The notes: generated by a model from the letters alone, not told the origin. A stretch of DNA of 64,000 bases from Blautia caecimuris (GCF_024622975.1 NZ_JANJZT010000010.1:51100-115099), one strand, 5' to 3'; positions 26,679 to 35,570 are shown, counted from the stretch's first letter. Made by a program: numbers and translations.

Positions 26679-27308
26679 ATGGGATTTTCAACAAGTACAT
26701 GTACAGAGTTTGTTGAAGTACTGGCTTCCAAAGCACCGGTACCGGGCGGCGGCGGCGCTTCCGCACTTGTTGCGGCAGTGGGAACTGCACTTGGAAATAT
26801 GGTAGGAAGCCTGACAGTAGGAAAAAAGAAATATGCGGATGTAGAAGATGAAATGTGGGAGCTGAAAGCAAAATGTGATCAGCTTCAGAAAGATTTCCTC
26901 CGTCTCATCGAAAGAGATGCGGAAGTATTTGAGCCTCTTTCCAAAGCATATGGAATGCCGAGAGAAACGGAAGAAGAAAAGGCTGAAAAGGCAAGAGTCA
27001 TGGAGATCGTTCTCAAGGATGCCTGCTCCGTACCGATGGAAATCATGGAAAAATGCTGCGAGGCTATTGAGCTGATCGTGGAATTTGGCGCAAAGGGCTC
27101 CAAGCTTGCCATCAGTGATGCAGGCGTAGGCGCTGCTTTCTGCAAGGCAGCTTTAAAAGGCGCCAGCCTGAATGTGTACATAAACACAAAATCCATGGCA
27201 GACAGAGAGTATGCAGAAGAGTTGAACAGAAAAGCTGATGCAATGCTTGAGAAATATACAAAGATTGCTGACGAAACCTTTGACAGTGTTCTTGGAAGAC
27301 TGAAATAA
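26679..27308 (+). CDS. fchA: Methenyl-THF cyclohydrolase (FchA/cyclodeaminase family)
   Basis: It belongs to the formiminotransferase-cyclodeaminase fold. In acetogens FchA converts 10-formyl-THF to 5,10-methenyl-THF. The all-helical 209-residue protein has the signature KAPVPGGGGASALVAAVGTALGNMVGSLT. ATG 26679 follows AGGAGGG; the frame upstream lacks homology. Directly followed by folD, whose dehydrogenase step uses its product. Formimino-THF cyclodeaminase activity is the alternative, but no histidine-degradation genes are nearby. Confidence 0.9.
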   Translation: MGFSTSTCTEFVEVLASKAPVPGGGGASALVAAVGTALGNMVGSLTVGKKKYADVEDEMWELKAKCDQLQKDFLRLIERDAEVFEPLSKAYGMPRETEEEKAEKARVMEIVLKDACSVPMEIMEKCCEAIELIVEFGAKGSKLAISDAGVGAAFCKAALKGASLNVYINTKSMADREYAEELNRKADAMLEKYTKIADETFDSVLGRLK

Positions 27309-27358
27309 CAGCAGTATTTTTATAAAAACAGCAGTTTTATTTTAGGAGGAATAATAAA

Positions 27359-28213
27359 ATGGCAAAACAGTTATTGGGAAAAGAAGTAACAGCAGCGCTG
27401 AACGAGAAAATTAAAGCAAATGTAGCAGAGCTTCAGGCAAAGGGTGTAAATCCTACACTGTGCATTATCCGTGTTGGCGAGAATCCAAGCGATATTTCCT
27501 ATGAGAAAGGCGCTACCAAACGCTGCGAGACACTTGGCGTAGCATGTGAAAAAATCCTTCTTCCGGGAGACGTTTCCCAGGATGAGCTTCTTGCAACAAT
27601 TGATAAAGTAAACAAAGACGACCATATCCATGGCGTTCTTCTGTTCCGTCCCCTTCCGAAGCATCTGGATCAGGCAGTGATCGAAAATGCTCTTGCTGCA
27701 GAAAAAGACGTTGACTGTATGACAGATCTTTCCATGTCCGGCGTATTCACAGGCAAAAAGATCGGTTTCCCGCCATGTACACCACAGGCATGCATGGAAA
27801 TTCTTGATCATTACGGAATTGACTGCACAGGCAAAAAAGCAGTTGTGATCGGAAGAAGCCTTGTAGTAGGAAAACCGGCAGCTATGATGCTGGTTAAGAA
27901 AAACGCAACTGTTACTATCTGCCACACAAGAACCGTTGATATGCCGTCTGTTGCAAGAGAGGCTGATATTGTGATCGTAGCAGCAGGACGCGCAGGCGTT
28001 GTAGGCGCTGATTATGTAAGAGAAGGACAGACTATCATTGACGTAGGTATCAATGTAAATGCAGAAGGCAAGCTCTGCGGAGATGTTGACTATGCAGCAG
28101 TTGAGCCGATCGTAGACGCCATCACACCGGTACCGGGCGGAGTTGGAAGTGTTACAACATCTGTTCTGGTTGGTCATGTGGTAGAAGCGGCAATGAGAAA
28201 GGTAAATGGATGA
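27359..28213 (+). CDS. folD: Bifunctional methylene-THF dehydrogenase / methenyl-THF cyclohydrolase
   Basis: FolD interconverts methenyl- and methylene-THF and can hydrolyse methenyl-THF. The 284-residue protein shows GVLLFRPLPKH, KDVDCMTDLS, FPPCTPQACMEILDHYG, the NAD(P) motif GRSLVVGKPAAMML and TPVPGGVGSVTTSVL. The active-site Tyr/Lys region reads SYEKGATKRCE rather than the usual Y-x3-K, so the catalytic Lys register looks shifted, a variant I believe occurs in related Lachnospiraceae. GGAGGAATAA precedes ATG. Its stop codon overlaps the next gene. Confidence 0.94.
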   Translation: MAKQLLGKEVTAALNEKIKANVAELQAKGVNPTLCIIRVGENPSDISYEKGATKRCETLGVACEKILLPGDVSQDELLATIDKVNKDDHIHGVLLFRPLPKHLDQAVIENALAAEKDVDCMTDLSMSGVFTGKKIGFPPCTPQACMEILDHYGIDCTGKKAVVIGRSLVVGKPAAMMLVKKNATVTICHTRTVDMPSVAREADIVIVAAGRAGVVGADYVREGQTIIDVGINVNAEGKLCGDVDYAAVEPIVDAITPVPGGVGSVTTSVLVGHVVEAAMRKVNG

Positions 28214-29064
28214 TTTTTTCTCGGAAGAATAAGCTCTTCTGGGGGAATCTGACCCTGACGGGCGCTCTGATTTTCGGGGCGCCTGTTTTTGCATTGGCAG
28301 ACAAAGCGCCTGATCCGTCAGAAATACAGGGCCCTGTAAGGAAACCTCAGGAAGAAAATAAAGCTGTACAGAAAAACGGAGACTCAGATAACCTGTCAGG
28401 AAAGACTGACGGAAACAACAAAGACAGGGAAACAGACTATTCAGAAGAAGGACAGATCAGCAAGCCTTCCTATTCTTATGAAAGTGGTCCCGGGACAGAG
28501 GGCTTTGTGGATGATTCTACAGATAATACCTATGGCTATTATACGATTATGGGAACAACCACTGTTACTCTGGAAGAAATGACCTCCCTTTATGAGGAAA
28601 ACGGGGCAGAGTATCCTTCTTCTTTAAAAGAGGGCGGTGCAGAAACCATTGAGGATTTCTGCAGCATTATTCTGGAAGAAGCGGAACTGGAAGGTGTTCG
28701 TGGAGAGGTGGTTTATGTGCAGGCCATGCTGGAAACCGGGTGGCTTCAGTTTGGCGGAGACGCAGTGGAAAGTCAGTACAACTTTTCCGGTCTTGGAACA
28801 ACAGGCGGAGGCGTACAGGGAAATTCCTATCCGGATGTGCGAACCGGGATCCGGGCTCAGGTCCAGCATCTGAAGGCTTATGCCAGCACAGAGGAATTAA
28901 ATGAAAACTGCGTGGATTCCAGATTTGATATGGTTACAAGAGGTTCCGCTCCCTATGTGGAGTGGCTGGGAATCCAGGAGAACCCTAACGGAGGCGGCTG
29001 GGCTGCCGGAGCCGGGTACGGGGAGAAGCTGACAAAGCTGCTTGAAGATATGAAGGAAGAATAA
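28210..29064 (+). CDS. Secreted glucosaminidase-domain protein (GH73-like)
   Basis: An N-terminal signal peptide (basic MIFSRKNK, hydrophobic core, cleavage near ALA) leads into a low-complexity charged linker to about residue 90 and a glucosaminidase domain. That domain shows VYVQAMLETGWLQFGGD, with the likely catalytic Glu, then YNFSGLGTTGG, GIRAQVQHLKAYA and GAGYGEKL. It probably cleaves peptidoglycan outside the cell. ATG overlaps the folD stop (ATGA), so translation is coupled to a C1-metabolism gene, an odd pairing. No cell-wall anchor is visible. Confidence 0.85.
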   Translation: MIFSRKNKLFWGNLTLTGALIFGAPVFALADKAPDPSEIQGPVRKPQEENKAVQKNGDSDNLSGKTDGNNKDRETDYSEEGQISKPSYSYESGPGTEGFVDDSTDNTYGYYTIMGTTTVTLEEMTSLYEENGAEYPSSLKEGGAETIEDFCSIILEEAELEGVRGEVVYVQAMLETGWLQFGGDAVESQYNFSGLGTTGGGVQGNSYPDVRTGIRAQVQHLKAYASTEELNENCVDSRFDMVTRGSAPYVEWLGIQENPNGGGWAAGAGYGEKLTKLLEDMKEE

Positions 29065-29307
29065 TCCGGAAATAAATATATTTTACAGCAAATAACCTTG
29101 TCTCATTCGACGTTTTTGCTTGATTTTTGCATTGATAAATTAAAAATATTTCATACAAATAGGTACAATAGTTACAGGTGTTAAAAGACCTTCCGCCTTC
29201 TACTATCTGAAGCTACTGTACCTTTCTTATATCCATTCCGCCCGTCAGACACGGCCGGGGGAGTGCAGAGGGGGTTCTGTCAGAGAACCCCTTCTGCGTA
29301 ATTTACT
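29065..29307. other. Convergent intergenic region with stem-loop
   Basis: About 240 bp without a coding signal. A TACAAT near 29163 could be a -10 box for a short transcript ending at the stem-loop 29265-29297, but no good -35 was found. Confidence 0.4.
29265..29297. terminator. Stem-loop between convergent genes
   Basis: GCAGA and GGGGTTCT pair with AGAACCCC and TCTGC around GTCAG, with a single mismatch and no T run on either side. It probably marks the 3' ends of both convergent transcripts. Confidence 0.6.
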
Positions 29308-30813
29308 TTAATCCAGTTTGATCTCTTCCAGCTCTTTTTCCGGCAGTTTTTTGGAAGAATCCTTAAGATACTGCTTCAATGCTTTGGAGGATGTTGCAAA
29401 GGGAACGTTGGTTCCCGCGCCGCCCATGCAGCCGCCCGGACAGGCCATACCCTCGATCATACATCCTTTCAGCTTGCCTGCCTTTGCAAGAGTCAGCATT
29501 TTTTTGCAGTCAGCAAGAGTTTCCGCATGTTCGATATGAACCGGAACTTCCGGATAATATTCTTTCAGACAGGCTTCGATGGCGCCGGCCACACCGCCTG
29601 CAACTGCATAGCCGCGTCCGGCAGCAGTGGCATTGTGGAGAGATTCATCGCCCTCAAAAGAAGCCGGATCGATCTCTCTGGCATCAAACATGGCAGAAAG
29701 CTCTTCAAAGGTCACGACAAAATCCACATCGCTTCGTACAGAGGTACGTATAGCCTCCAGTTTTTTTGAGGCACAGGGACCTACGAAAACAACCTTGGCA
29801 TCCGGATGCTCCTGTTTTACCTTACGGGCAGTGGCAACCATAGGAGTAAGCTCCTGAGAAATATTGTCGATCATGTCCGGGAAAAATTTCTTTGCCATCA
29901 TGGACCAGGAAGGACAGCAGGAGGTCAGAAGAAACGGAAGGTTTCCGGTAGCAACTTCCTTTGCATAGTGGTGCGCCTCGGAAATAGCTCCGATATCTGC
30001 TCCCAGAGCAACCTCGTACACATCGGAAAAACCAAGGATCTCAAGGGCAGTTTTAAATTTACGTGGTGTTACGTCTTCTCCGAACTGACTGATATAAGCA
30101 GGAGCCACAATGGCAATGATCTTATTTCCTTCACGCAGAGAGTGGGCAAGCTGGAAAATCTGAGATTTGTCAGAAATGGCTCCAAAAGGACAGCTTACCA
30201 TACACATACCGCAGGAAACACATTTGTCATCCAGGATTTCTGCACGTCCCTGTTCGTCGCTTCCGATGGCCTTTACGCCGCAGGCCTGTTCGCATGGACG
30301 GATATTGTGAGAGATGGCATCATAAGGACATACGGCTTTACATTTTCCGCATTTGATACATTTATCCTGATCAATACAGGATTTGCCATTGATCATGGAA
30401 ATGGCGCCCTTGGGACAGGCCTGCATACATGGGTGAGCCACACAGCCTCTGCACATGTCGCTGACAATATATTTGTTGGGAGGGCAGGCCGCACAGGCAG
30501 AAGGAATTACCTGCATAAGGGGCGGTTCATAATATTTTTCATCAATATTGCTGGCTTCCAGTCCTGAAGTCAGATGAACCGCTCTGTTTTCCGGACGGAG
30601 AGAAAGTCCCATTGCAAGACGTACACGCTCACTTGCCACAGCACGCTCACGGTAAATGCTCTCTCTGTACTGTGCCCGTTCTTCCACAATGTTATAGGGA
30701 ATTGCCTCAATGTCATGAATGAGAGTTTCATCTTTGGATTCAAATCCGACTTTTGCCACTTCTGTAAAAATTTTATGACGTATCTGTTTTACAGGAGTAT
30801 CCAGGTTTCTCAT
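29308..30813 (-). CDS. [FeFe]-hydrogenase, monomeric, group-B-like
   Basis: A 501-residue protein with a Cys-rich ferredoxin part (several CxxCxxC sets between residues about 110 and 215) and a C-terminal H-cluster domain. The H-cluster loops are TSCCPSW (about 298), GPCASKK (about 346) and MACPGGCMGG (about 456). The second loop has Gly in place of the Met of classical group A enzymes (MPC), a mark of group B. Group B enzymes in gut bacteria have been reported to evolve H2 from reduced ferredoxin. AAAGGAG precedes the ATG. It is divergent from hydCBA and separated from it by 405 bp of regulatory DNA. Confidence 0.88.
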   Translation of the reverse strand: MRNLDTPVKQIRHKIFTEVAKVGFESKDETLIHDIEAIPYNIVEERAQYRESIYRERAVASERVRLAMGLSLRPENRAVHLTSGLEASNIDEKYYEPPLMQVIPSACAACPPNKYIVSDMCRGCVAHPCMQACPKGAISMINGKSCIDQDKCIKCGKCKAVCPYDAISHNIRPCEQACGVKAIGSDEQGRAEILDDKCVSCGMCMVSCPFGAISDKSQIFQLAHSLREGNKIIAIVAPAYISQFGEDVTPRKFKTALEILGFSDVYEVALGADIGAISEAHHYAKEVATGNLPFLLTSCCPSWSMMAKKFFPDMIDNISQELTPMVATARKVKQEHPDAKVVFVGPCASKKLEAIRTSVRSDVDFVVTFEELSAMFDAREIDPASFEGDESLHNATAAGRGYAVAGGVAGAIEACLKEYYPEVPVHIEHAETLADCKKMLTLAKAGKLKGCMIEGMACPGGCMGGAGTNVPFATSSKALKQYLKDSSKKLPEKELEEIKLD

Positions 30814-30857
30814 AATCAGTGTCTCCTTTGTATGTATTTTGTCTACCAGTTCTTCTA

Positions 30858-30886
30858 ATCATATATGAAAAAAATTTTAAAATCAA
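30858..30886 (-). promoter_or_regulatory. Promoter of the group-B hydrogenase
   Basis: On the minus strand TTGATT, 17-nt spacer, TATGAT; leader about 40 nt. Confidence 0.65.
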
Positions 30887-30918
30887 TATTTATCCTGTAC
30901 TTTTAAAAGCACAAGTGA

Positions 30919-30980
30919 GACATATGGGGAAAAATGTCATCGTTTGGGGTAAAGTGGCCTGTATTTGGACCAGATTGCTG
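30919..30980 (+). repeat. Intergenic repeat element, copy A
   Basis: 62 nt that align without gaps to 37030-37091 with 45 identities (73 %). Best blocks: GACATA, GGG.AAAATG.CATCG, ATTT.GACCAG.TTGCTG. It can form a stem between 30927-30937 and 30961-30971 (8 of 11 pairs counting wobble). Nature unknown. Confidence 0.7.
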
Positions 30981-31048
30981 AAAAATGGATATAAATTGTA
31001 TGGTTTACGGTAAGAATATCTGTATAATTGGAGAAAAAATAACAACAA

Positions 31049-31065
31049 TGTTTAAACTATAACAA
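31049..31065. promoter_or_regulatory. Rex-like operator upstream of hydC
   Basis: On the minus strand this reads TTGTTATAGTTTAAACA, an imperfect palindrome (TGTTAT-N4-TAAACA) resembling the Rex consensus and the sites at 12718-12761. A half site TTCACAAA follows at 31079-31086. Confidence 0.35.
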
Positions 31066-31112
31066 ACTTTTTGGTTAATTCACAAAATTTCAGAAAAATC
31101 AGAAGATAGTAC

Positions 31113-31141
31113 TTGTGGAAACTGCCTGTGTCATGTATAAT
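31113..31141 (+). promoter_or_regulatory. sigma-A promoter of hydCBA
   Basis: TTGTGG (31113-31118), 17-nt spacer, TATAAT (31136-31141). Confidence 0.7.
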
Positions 31142-31218
31142 TACAACATGAGTAACTGGCGAAAATGACCAATGCAATGGATGAAAGGTAAGGATACAAG
31201 CGTTAAGGAGGGAAATGC

Positions 31219-31698
31219 ATGTTAGATCAGTCTTATTACACAAAGACGGACGAGATTATTGAGCACTATGGACGTAAAGCGGCGTCCCTGATTCCTATTA
31301 TGCAGGATATTCAGGCAGAATATCGCTATCTTCCCGGAGAGCTTCTCACTTATGTGGCGGAACAGATCGGTGTGACTGAGGCCAAGGCCTACAGTGTGGC
31401 TACATTTTATGAGAACTTTTCTTTTGAACCAAAGGGAAAATATATTATCAAGGTTTGTGACGGAACAGCCTGTCATGTGCGGAAATCCATGCCTGTGAAA
31501 GAAGCCATGATGAAGGAACTTGGCTTAAGTCATAAAAAGCATACCACAGATGATATGCTTTTTACCGTAGAAACAGTTTCATGTCTGGGAGCGTGCGGAC
31601 TGGCTCCAACATTGACTGTTAATGATGAAGTGCACCCGAAAATGACACCGGAAAAAGCGGTGGAGCTGTTGGAAGAACTGAGAGGTGAAAAGGCATGA
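31219..31698 (+). CDS. hydC: Electron-bifurcating hydrogenase subunit HydC (NuoE-like)
   Basis: A 159-residue thioredoxin-like [2Fe-2S] protein of the 24-kDa complex I family. The cluster Cys are in CDGTACHV and CLGACGLAP. In HydABC it passes electrons between the flavin subunit HydB and HydA. AAGGAGG precedes the ATG. Its stop overlaps the hydB start (ATGA), so the subunits are translated together. Confidence 0.94.
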   Translation: MLDQSYYTKTDEIIEHYGRKAASLIPIMQDIQAEYRYLPGELLTYVAEQIGVTEAKAYSVATFYENFSFEPKGKYIIKVCDGTACHVRKSMPVKEAMMKELGLSHKKHTTDDMLFTVETVSCLGACGLAPTLTVNDEVHPKMTPEKAVELLEELRGEKA

Positions 31699-33566
31699 GT
31701 ATAATTTCAAAGGAAGATCTGCTCAATAAGCAGAAAGAAGTTCAGAATACGATCAGTACCTATACCTGCCGTGTTCTTGTCTGTTCCGGTACCGGTTGCA
31801 TGGCTTCCGGAGCACAGAAAATATATGATGAAATGTCAAAGCTCTGCTCTGATCTGGATGGAGTGCAGGTGGAGATGCAGAAAGATATTCCCCATCTTGG
31901 CGTGGTAAAAACAGGATGCCAGGGTCTTTGTGAGCTGGGCCCTCTTGTAAGGATCGAGCCGTATGATTATCAGTATGTGCATGTACAGTTGGAGGACTGC
32001 AAAGAGATCGTGGACCGTACAGTTCTTCAGGGACAGCCGGTAGAGAGGCTTTTTTACAGAGATCATGACAATATCTGCCCCCATCCGGACGATATTCCGT
32101 TTTTAAATCAGCAGACCCGTATCGTTCTGGAAAACTGCGGCAGGATCGATGCAGAGTCCATAGACGAATATATTGCAGCAGGCGGCTTCCAGGCCATGAC
32201 CAAAGCGTTTTTTGACATGACGCCACAGGAAGTAATTGACGAGGTAACAAAATCCGGGCTGAGAGGACGCGGAGGAGCCGGCTTCCCGGCTGGAAAGAAG
32301 TGGGGACAGGTTGCCCGCCAGAAAGAAACTACCCGCTATGTGGTATGTAACGGTGACGAGGGAGACCCGGGCGCATTTATGGACGGCTCCGTTATGGAAG
32401 GCGATCCCTATAAGATGATCGAAGGTATGGTGATCGCCGCTTATGCAGTAGGCGCTGAAAACGGATATATCTATGTGCGTGCAGAATATCCTCTTTCTGT
32501 AAAAAGACTGCGTATGGCTATTGAACAGGCAGAGGCTTACGGACTTCTGGGAGACAATATCCTGGGTTCCGGCGTAAACTTCCACTTACATATTAACCGG
32601 GGCGCAGGCGCATTCGTATGCGGCGAGGGATCTGCTCTGACTGCTTCTATTGAGGGCAACAGAGGCATGCCACGTGTAAAACCTCCCCGTACAGTAGAAA
32701 AAGGTCTGTGGGAAAAACCAACGGTCCTGAATAATGTAGAAACTTATGCAAATGTTCCCAAGATCATTCTTCAGGGAGCTGACTGGTTCCGTACCATCGG
32801 AACAGAGGGAAGCCCGGGAACAAAGACGTTTTCTCTTACAGGTTCCATTGAAAATACCGGACTGATCGAGGTTCCTATGGGTACAACTCTGCGTCATATT
32901 ATCTATGACATCGGCGGAGGCTTAAAGAGCGGCGCTGCATTTAAAGGTGTTCAGATCGGCGGCCCTTCCGGCGGCTGTCTGGTAGATGAACAGCTTGATC
33001 AGCCCCTTGATTTTGATTCCGTAAAAAAACTGGATGCCATTATGGGTTCCGGCGGTCTGGTAGTTATGGATGAAAATACCTGTATGGTAGAAGTTGCCCG
33101 TTTCTTTATGAGCTTTACCCAGAGGGAAAGCTGCGGAAAATGTGTTCCCTGCCGGGAAGGCACCAAACGTATGCTGGAGATTCTGGAGCGGATTGTTGAC
33201 GGAAAAGGAAAAATGTCAGATCTGGATGAACTGGAAGAGCTTGCAACCATGGTCCAGAGCATGGCTCTCTGCGGACTTGGAAAGAGCGCGCCTCTTCCGG
33301 TTATCAGCACTCTGAAACGCTTCCGGGATGAATATGAGGAACATATCCGGGATAAAAAATGTCGTGCAAAGGTTTGTACAGCCCTTCGCCAGTTCCACAT
33401 TAATGAAGAGTTCTGTATCGGATGCGGCAAGTGCGCCAAGAACTGTCCGGCCGGAGCGATCACCGGAAAGATCAAGCATCCGTATCATATTGATAATGAC
33501 CGCTGCATCAAGTGCGGTGCATGTAAGGATAACTGTAACTTTGATGCAATTTATGTGGAAGCGTAG
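31695..33566 (+). CDS. hydB: Electron-bifurcating hydrogenase subunit HydB (NuoF-like, FMN/NAD)
   Basis: HydB (623 residues) binds FMN and NAD(H) and is the site where electrons split between NAD and ferredoxin. Domains in order: an N-terminal [2Fe-2S] thioredoxin-like part (CSGTGCMASGAQ, TGCQGLCELGP), the NuoF core with GLRGRGGAGFPAGKKW and NGDEGDPGAFMD, the [4Fe-4S] motif ESCGKCVPCREGTKRM, and a C-terminal two-cluster ferredoxin domain (CIGCGKCAKNCP, CIKCGACKDNC). This matches HydB of Thermotoga, Moorella and Acetobacterium. Confidence 0.95.
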   Translation: MSIISKEDLLNKQKEVQNTISTYTCRVLVCSGTGCMASGAQKIYDEMSKLCSDLDGVQVEMQKDIPHLGVVKTGCQGLCELGPLVRIEPYDYQYVHVQLEDCKEIVDRTVLQGQPVERLFYRDHDNICPHPDDIPFLNQQTRIVLENCGRIDAESIDEYIAAGGFQAMTKAFFDMTPQEVIDEVTKSGLRGRGGAGFPAGKKWGQVARQKETTRYVVCNGDEGDPGAFMDGSVMEGDPYKMIEGMVIAAYAVGAENGYIYVRAEYPLSVKRLRMAIEQAEAYGLLGDNILGSGVNFHLHINRGAGAFVCGEGSALTASIEGNRGMPRVKPPRTVEKGLWEKPTVLNNVETYANVPKIILQGADWFRTIGTEGSPGTKTFSLTGSIENTGLIEVPMGTTLRHIIYDIGGGLKSGAAFKGVQIGGPSGGCLVDEQLDQPLDFDSVKKLDAIMGSGGLVVMDENTCMVEVARFFMSFTQRESCGKCVPCREGTKRMLEILERIVDGKGKMSDLDELEELATMVQSMALCGLGKSAPLPVISTLKRFRDEYEEHIRDKKCRAKVCTALRQFHINEEFCIGCGKCAKNCPAGAITGKIKHPYHIDNDRCIKCGACKDNCNFDAIYVEA

Positions 33567-33581
33567 AAGGGAGGAACGATT

Positions 33582-35270
33582 ATGGGTACAATGACCATTG
33601 ACGGTAGAAAAGTTGAATTTACCGATGAAAAAAATGTCCTGACTGTAATCCGTAAAGCAGGCATTAATATACCGACACTGTGCTACCATTCCGAGGTTTC
33701 TACCTTTGGCGCATGCCGCCTGTGCACAGTAGAGGATGACAGAGGCAGGACTTTTGCTTCCTGTTCTGAAGAACCGAGAGATGGAATGGTAATCTACACC
33801 AACTCCGGAAGGATTAAAAAATATCGTAAGCTGATCGTGGAGCTGCTTCTTGCAGCCCATTGCAGAGACTGCACCACCTGCATTAAAAGCGGTGAGTGTA
33901 TCCTTCAGGAGCTGGCGCATCGTCTGGGCGTAAGAGATATCCGTTTTGAAAATACAAGAGAGGTGCGTGAGCTTGATACCAGTTCACCGTCTCTGGTGCG
34001 TGATCCAAACAAATGTATTCTGTGCGGCGACTGTGTGCGCGCCTGTGAAGAGCTTCAGGGAATCGGAGCCCTTGGCTTTGCCTTCCGTGGCACAGAGGCT
34101 ATGGTAATGCCTGCTTTTAATAAAAAAATTGCAGAGACCAACTGCGTAAACTGCGGACAGTGCCGTGTATTCTGTCCAACAGGAGCCATCTCAATCAAAA
34201 CTCATATGGATGAGGTGTGGGATGCTCTTTCTGATCCCAATGTCCGTGTGGTTGCACAGGTTGCTCCGGCAGTCCGTGTGGCAGTAGGGGATCATTACGG
34301 ACAGCCCAAGGGACGCAGTGTAATGGGCAAAATTGTCAATGCGCTTCACAGAATGGGCTTTGATGAGGTTTATGACACAACCTTCAGCGCGGACCTTACT
34401 ATTATGGAAGAAAGCGCAGAGTTTTTAAGAAGAGTGGAAAAGGGTGAGAACCTTCCGCTTCTTACCTCCTGCTGTCCGGCCTGGGTAAAATTTGTCACAG
34501 ATCAGTATAAAGAATTTATTCCGAATATTTCAACCTGCAGATCTCCGCAGCAGATGATGTCTGCAGTGATTAAGGAGTATTTCCGCGATCCGGAAAACGC
34601 TCAGGGCAAAAAGACAGTAATGGTTTCCATTATGCCATGTACAGCCAAGAAGGCAGAGGCAATCCGTCCTAACAGCTTTACAAAGGGAGAACAGGACACA
34701 GATATTGTGATCACAACAACAGAACTGATCCGGATGATCAACAACTTCGGACTTGATTTTGCGGCACTGGAGCCGGAAGCCTGCGATATGCCCTTTGGTT
34801 TTGGTTCCGGCGGCGGAGTGATCTTTGGCGTTACCGGCGGCGTAACAGAGGCTGTGTTAAGACGTCTCTCTCCGGAACATACCAAGGAGGCCATGAGAGA
34901 GATTTCCGAGTGCGGCGTTCGAGGCGATGAGGGAATCAAGGAATTCAGCGTTCCTTATAAAGGAATGGAAATCAAGGTCTGCGTAACAAGCGGACTGGCA
35001 AATGCCAGAACGGTTATGGAACGAGTAAAGAACGGCGAGGCAGAATATCATCTGATCGAGGTTATGGCCTGCAGACGCGGCTGTATTATGGGCGGAGGCC
35101 AGCCTACAAGAGCCGGCGACAGAACAAAGGCAGCCAGAGCCAAAGGCCTTTACAATGCAGACAACACAATGATCATTAAAAAATCAGATGAAAATCCTCT
35201 TGTGGTGGAGCTGTATGATACTCTCCTTAAAGGTAAAGAACATGAGCTTCTTCATAATGAATTTTATTAA
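33582..35270 (+). CDS. hydA: Electron-bifurcating [FeFe]-hydrogenase catalytic subunit HydA
   Basis: HydA (562 residues) reduces protons or oxidises H2 at the H-cluster. Seen in order: [2Fe-2S] ferredoxin domain (CYHSEVSTFGACRLC), a His-ligated cluster (HCRDCTTCIKSGEC), two [4Fe-4S] clusters (CILCGDCVRAC, CVNCGQCRVFCP), then TSCCPAW (about 296), MPCTAKK (about 350) and MACRRGCIMGGG (about 494). No extra C-terminal [2Fe-2S] domain is present, unlike the longer Thermotoga HydA. GGGAGG precedes the ATG; a terminator follows. Confidence 0.96.
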   Translation: MGTMTIDGRKVEFTDEKNVLTVIRKAGINIPTLCYHSEVSTFGACRLCTVEDDRGRTFASCSEEPRDGMVIYTNSGRIKKYRKLIVELLLAAHCRDCTTCIKSGECILQELAHRLGVRDIRFENTREVRELDTSSPSLVRDPNKCILCGDCVRACEELQGIGALGFAFRGTEAMVMPAFNKKIAETNCVNCGQCRVFCPTGAISIKTHMDEVWDALSDPNVRVVAQVAPAVRVAVGDHYGQPKGRSVMGKIVNALHRMGFDEVYDTTFSADLTIMEESAEFLRRVEKGENLPLLTSCCPAWVKFVTDQYKEFIPNISTCRSPQQMMSAVIKEYFRDPENAQGKKTVMVSIMPCTAKKAEAIRPNSFTKGEQDTDIVITTTELIRMINNFGLDFAALEPEACDMPFGFGSGGGVIFGVTGGVTEAVLRRLSPEHTKEAMREISECGVRGDEGIKEFSVPYKGMEIKVCVTSGLANARTVMERVKNGEAEYHLIEVMACRRGCIMGGGQPTRAGDRTKAARAKGLYNADNTMIIKKSDENPLVVELYDTLLKGKEHELLHNEFY

Positions 35271-35281
35271 ATGAAATAATG

Positions 35282-35331
35282 AAAAAGGGCGGGTATGACT
35301 GTGAAAAGGGCAGTTGATACCTGCCTTTTTC
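35282..35331 (+). terminator. Terminator after hydA
   Basis: Long interrupted stem: AAAAAGG and GGTAT pair with ATACC and CCTTTTT, with an inner GACTG/CAGTTG helix; a T run closes it. Confidence 0.85.
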
Positions 35332-35495
35332 ACAATATGTAGTTTGAAGGCTTGAAGTCCTAAAAAAGACTCATAAAAAATCAATCATCATACTGAACAA
35401 TACAGTAGTGAGGGGGGATTTAAAGATATTTTGCTGGATTTGTAATGGGAAGAGATCCTGCTGTAAACGATAGCAAAGAGGCTTCCATATATTTC

Positions 35496-35524
35496 TTGCA
35501 CCTAGCTTCCGTTTGCGTTAAAAT
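35496..35524 (+). promoter_or_regulatory. sigma-A promoter of the fumarase genes
   Basis: TTGCAC (35496-35501), 17-nt spacer, TAAAAT (35519-35524); about 40 nt leader. Confidence 0.7.
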
Positions 35525-35570
35525 AATTTAAGAAATAATGAATTTAAAACTACATAAAAGAGGTGTCATC

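Larger units (their letters stand above)
30814..31218. other. Divergent regulatory region between the two hydrogenase units
   Basis: 405 bp without a gene. It holds a minus-strand promoter (30858-30886), repeat element copy A (30919-30980), a second TATAAT at 31023-31028 without a clear -35, a Rex-like palindrome (31049-31065) and the hydC promoter (31113-31141). Confidence 0.6.
35271..35570. other. Intergenic region hydA to fumarase
   Basis: 300 bp with the hydA terminator and the fumarase promoter. The middle (about 35345-35490) shows nothing recognisable. Confidence 0.5.

Noticed and set aside
27371..28294. 307-codon minus-strand frame over folD
   Set aside because: Shadow of folD with Cys/Ser/Asn-rich low-likelihood translation.
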